Notes under the pieces: generated by a model
What the model was told of the DNA's origin: nothing
Database searches by the model: none
The model's input: only the letters and a program-made list of their open reading frames with translations
From: Saxidomus purpurata
Lineage: Eukaryota > Mollusca > Bivalvia > Venerida > Veneridae
Reading direction: 5' to 3'
DNA: 64,000 nt
Assembly (NCBI GenBank): GCA_022818135.1
Contig: JAFMSR010000003.1
Location: 30,010,462 to 30,074,461, forward strand
Program-made: the position numbers and the translations under genes
Shown: positions 61,013-64,000 of the stretch, piece after piece
Layout of the letters: each line of letters opens with the position of its first letter
Numbering within the stretch: the stretch's first letter is position 1

Positions 61013-61586
61013 AGCATGTGTAATCAAGACAGGTAGGCTTAAGTGCATTCATCTTTAAAATTCAATAAAGAAACAGCAATAGTAAGCTAAGAACATGTAT
61101 TGCAACTCATAAACACAGACAGATAACCACAAACCAAGAATAAACTAAATAAGACGATTAGTAATGATTTTCCGCACTAAATTTGACTCACCTGCACAAA
61201 CAACTAAGTTACACAGATCTATTTTTAGCAATGATTCTATCTCTCGTGACAATCGTTTATATTACCCACGACACTTACCTCTTATTCAGCACAAGTCGAT
61301 AGCTTGTCACGAACATTAACATCGAATATTTGCTTAACTTATTTTTACAGGTTTTGTTTACATTTCTTGGAAAGTTGAAGTATCTTCGCGGAATATAATG
61401 TAATTCGGAATACCTCGGTCCTAGTTTCGTTCTCAAGCATTTCGTACCATCAGATTTTATATAGGGCGAAAACCCATTATATGTGTTATATATAAAAGGC
61501 ATTGTCCAATAAACAGTGAATTCCGACTTATACAAAAATAATTAGCAAAATGTCTCTCAACAAAAATAATTAAGACGGTCTCTTTT
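61013..61586. other. No supportable coding exon; candidate 5' UTR region
   Basis: On the minus strand, donors aag|gtaagtg-like (about 61277) and gcag|gtgag (about 61194) could end untranslated exons of the pseudokinase gene. The 86-codon open frame ending there is out of phase with the 43-nt exon and has no family support. Confidence 0.3.
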
Positions 61587-62216
61587 TAGTCCCACTATTT
61601 CCATTTGAAGGGAAACCGATTTTACAGGTTGTCCGGCTTCTTAAGGGGTGACAGATCTGTGATAGGGGTCACACTGAAACTCCAAATTAATTAGGCTAAT
61701 CCCCAAGAGGCCCATCTACAACCCTGACATCCCAAATAGTGATAAATCAAATTAATCAAAGGACTGAAAGTACTGGAGGATCGATTGTCCCTGAACAACA
61801 CAGTCAGCACACATACACGTCTAAATATCAGGACAACCCTTACACGAGTAAAGTTATAAACAAACTGGGGACACAACTGTCAACAAATTTTGACCTTTAA
61901 CCATATGTGTAAAATTTACTTTTGAGATAGGAACGCATGTGCTTACGTTTTGCATTCAGTGACTATGTTCAACTACCCTATGAAGTACTATAGCTGTGAA
62001 TGGTAACTGAGAAGTCGATTTTAACAAAACTGAACGGAAAACTCAAAGTTTGCACAACTTTTAATGTCACTCAAAAGTTATGGGATTTACCCATAGGGTT
62101 GATTGTATTGTGCCAATTGACTGATTCGGATTCAACGTCGCACTCAACAGCTAAGGTCATATGGCAACTTCAGCTTTCATGGAGGAAGAAGATCCTGGGT
62201 GCCAATTCCGGCATTA
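61587..62216 (+). mobile_element. Dispersed element, copy 3 (inverted relative to copy 1)
   Basis: Starts TA-GTCCCACTATTTCCA and carries gaaaccgattttacagg, cagatctgtgataggggtca, ctggaggatcgattgtccct and the tcggattcaacgtcgcactc block. These are the same blocks, in the same element order, as copy 1 at 1940-2748 read in reverse. The right end is not clear. Confidence 0.75.
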
Positions 62217-62294
62217 TTTCAGTGACGGGCGGGCACCTGGGTAGATCCTAGATAGCTTCCAGACATAAAAGAATCCGATACAAGTAGGGCACGT

Positions 62295-62358
62295 ACCTAC
62301 AGCTGTGAGGGACAAGTGATCATCAGTCGGTGACCTTAACCACTTGGCCACAGATACC
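62295..62358 (-). repeat. tRNA-Ser-like SINE head
   Basis: Reverse strand reads tggccaagtggttaaggtca, an A-box-like start, then an arm resembling serine tRNA. The B box is poor. Truncated or diverged SINE. Confidence 0.5.
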
Positions 62359-62656
62359 ATTGTATGATGCCAAGTAATTTTCTGAAGTTCCAATGCTTTA
62401 ATGGTTACTGAGAACGTGAATTTTAAGAAAGCTTATCCAGATTTAAGACGACACTGCCGACTGACGTCAAGAAGGTTATGACAATGGCTCTGTTTTTCAT
62501 AGAAGAACTAAAATGGATTAATTTGTTATTGATTCAGTATATACCTATTGTAGAACAAGTGCTTGCAGCTTACATTAACTACCCCGATGAGAGCTTCCTG
62601 GGGTTCTGACAAATACTCGCTCACAATGAACGGATTTTGAAGGTCGCAGTAAAAAA

Positions 62657-62731
62657 TGCCAATTCCAGGATGAGAACCCACGACCTCCTGGTTAGCAGTC
62701 CGACGCTTTACCTCTTCACCACAGCGCCTCA
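62657..62731 (-). repeat. tRNA-derived SINE head with a Ser(GCT)-like anticodon arm
   Basis: Reverse strand: gaggcgctgtggtgaagagg, then ggactgctaaccagg (GCT anticodon-like loop) and a B-box-like gtgggttctcatcc. Not a functional tRNA: the acceptor stem does not pair. Confidence 0.6.
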
Positions 62732-62749
62732 AAAACGGGAATCAATACT

Positions 62750-62845
62750 GTAGTTAAAGTGTGGAGTCAGTCGAATACCAGCATTCGATAACGGACAGGA
62801 TCATATCCGAACGGAAGATAACTTCTATCGTTGCAGCCCTAGTTA
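62750..62845 (-). mobile_element. Possible hAT-type element end
   Basis: Reverse strand starts agggctgcaacgatag and carries tatc.ttccgttcggatat and ttatcgaatgctggtattcg words, like hAT-type ends in animals. The other end was not found. Confidence 0.4.
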
Positions 62846-63809
62846 CTCTTAGTTTACCCAAAACGATGCAGACAAGAACAGAACAGTTCAGTTACTAAAA
62901 TTAATGTAGTCGATATCGGTCTTGATTTGAAATACAGTGCCGTAGATTTCCAGAGGAACCTTACTGGTTACGGTCCTAATACTGTGATGTCAATGTTGAT
63001 GAAAGAACGAAAAAGATAAACGATACCTTTTGAGCAACAAAAAAAATCGGACCGCCTTCCCAGTACTTGCCTGGTTGAAATAAATTCCTATACTAAATTG
63101 TAGGCAAAAACTGAACATTGAGGAAGATCAAAGAAAACACAGATTAAATTAATAACTGAACAAGAAAAGCAGTGATACAAAGTATAACAACGGGCCCACA
63201 AACAAATCTGACCTGTAAATATTCTAGAAATTGGTGATGGTTGATGTAGAGGCATGGTCCCAAAAGAACTCAAGGAAACCAATTCTGGTTGTACACGACT
63301 ACTGACTGACCTGTAGTATCGAAACTTTACTGTTACCGAATAATATGTATACAGTATGTCTTAATTTTTATTAGCATTATCCTTATTAGTTTGACATGAA
63401 TGAAGCTTTCTATAGTTATTTGCCGTAAAACATTTAGAAATGGTTTAAAAGCTTAAAATGTTAAGTAAAACAGAAGCAAAAAAGTTTTTAAAAAGTGAGA
63501 AAGGAGGGGTTTCGAACTCATGTCCATTACAATAGGTCAGCGCAGTTTCAATAAATATAATAATATATGCTTATCTGAAATGTTTTGAAATTATTTAGAT
63601 CTATTACTACATAATTTTGAAAACAGAAGACAGTATAATGCCTAACAACTGTATATATATGGAACTACTTGTTTGTATGTTGTCCGTTCCGCCGTAAGGA
63701 ATGTCTATACTCTGTTACAATCAACAAGATACTCACACTTAGACAAATTTAACTATATACAAATAGAGAATTTTTTATTTTATTATTTTGCTTAATATAT
63801 CTGTATATG
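62846..63809. other. No gene seen
   Basis: AT-rich sequence with short open frames only. At 63505-63525 the minus strand carries a B-box-like gagttcgaaaccc, perhaps another SINE relic. Confidence 0.5.
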
Positions 63810-64000
63810 CGGTGGGGTCTCTCAAATTACTGGCCCATCTCCGTCGACTGCATATGTCGTTAAATTTGAGAACATATAGTCACCAGCCACATCATGAACC
63901 CTCCCCAACATGGCTTCCTTTCCGGCAGGTCCTGCGAGACGCAACTTCTTGAATTTACTGACAATTACATAACATCAAACTTAGAAAATGGGCATCAAAG
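63810..64000 (+). pseudogene. LINE (CR1/Jockey-type) reverse-transcriptase fragment, broken and cut by the window end
   Basis: One + frame reads SNYWPISVDCICR, two stops, EHIVTSHIMN, then PPQHGFLSGRSCETQLLEF and TDNYITSNLENGHQ. This matches the order of non-LTR reverse transcriptases (NYRPISL..., HGFR.GRSCETQLL). The stops, the missing residues between HIMN and QHGF and the lost Arg of NYRPIS mark it as dead. It runs past base 64000. Confidence 0.85.

Noticed and set aside
61275..61535. 86-codon minus-strand frame ending at a GT donor, as a first coding exon of the pseudokinase gene
   Set aside because: It ends in phase 2 whereas the 43-nt exon needs phase 1; at most an untranslated exon.

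Overview
This window looks like AT-rich nuclear DNA from an animal, most likely a bivalve mollusc. The evidence is GT-AG introns in every gene, metazoan-type COPB1 and IST1 proteins, tRNA-derived SINEs, mariner and LINE relics, and hairpin-started tandem-repeat elements that resemble the 'pearl'/non-autonomous Helitron repeats known from bivalves. The species cannot be fixed from the sequence alone.

Layout. 1-4.6 kb is repeat-rich, with one weak candidate exon on the minus strand. 5.5-19.5 kb (+) is a complete 23-coding-exon gene for the COPI coat subunit beta-COP (956 aa); every exon phase closes. 20.7-24.5 kb (-) is an unrecognised gene of about 386 aa, tail-to-tail with COPB1 and head-to-head with IST1 (255 bp between start codons). 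24.7-28.8 kb (+) is IST1, an ESCRT-III regulator (356 aa, 5 exons), with a long 3' UTR. 29.6-36.6 kb has no gene that I can support. 36.7-55.5 kb (-) is a 12-coding-exon gene for a 1119-aa protein: a long disordered N-terminal region with six YPKSSxx-like heptads, then a TAZ-like cysteine/histidine module, then a C-terminal protein-kinase fold that has lost the catalytic Asp, the DFG Asp and the catalytic-loop Lys. A 43-nt upstream exon (56981-57023) splices in frame onto it. 57-64 kb is dominated by mobile elements, including a 1.4-kb inverted-repeat element, a 577-bp MITE abutting it, SINEs and a broken LINE reverse transcriptase cut by the window end.

Function. COPB1 (Golgi vesicle coat) and IST1 (ESCRT-III/VPS4) are both housekeeping membrane-traffic genes. 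Nothing in the sequence shows that they act together; they are simply neighbours. The most interesting object is the TAZ-like/pseudokinase protein, a domain combination I do not recognise from a named family.

All gene models were built by hand from splice signals, phase and remembered family sequences. No alignment, RNA evidence or database search was available.
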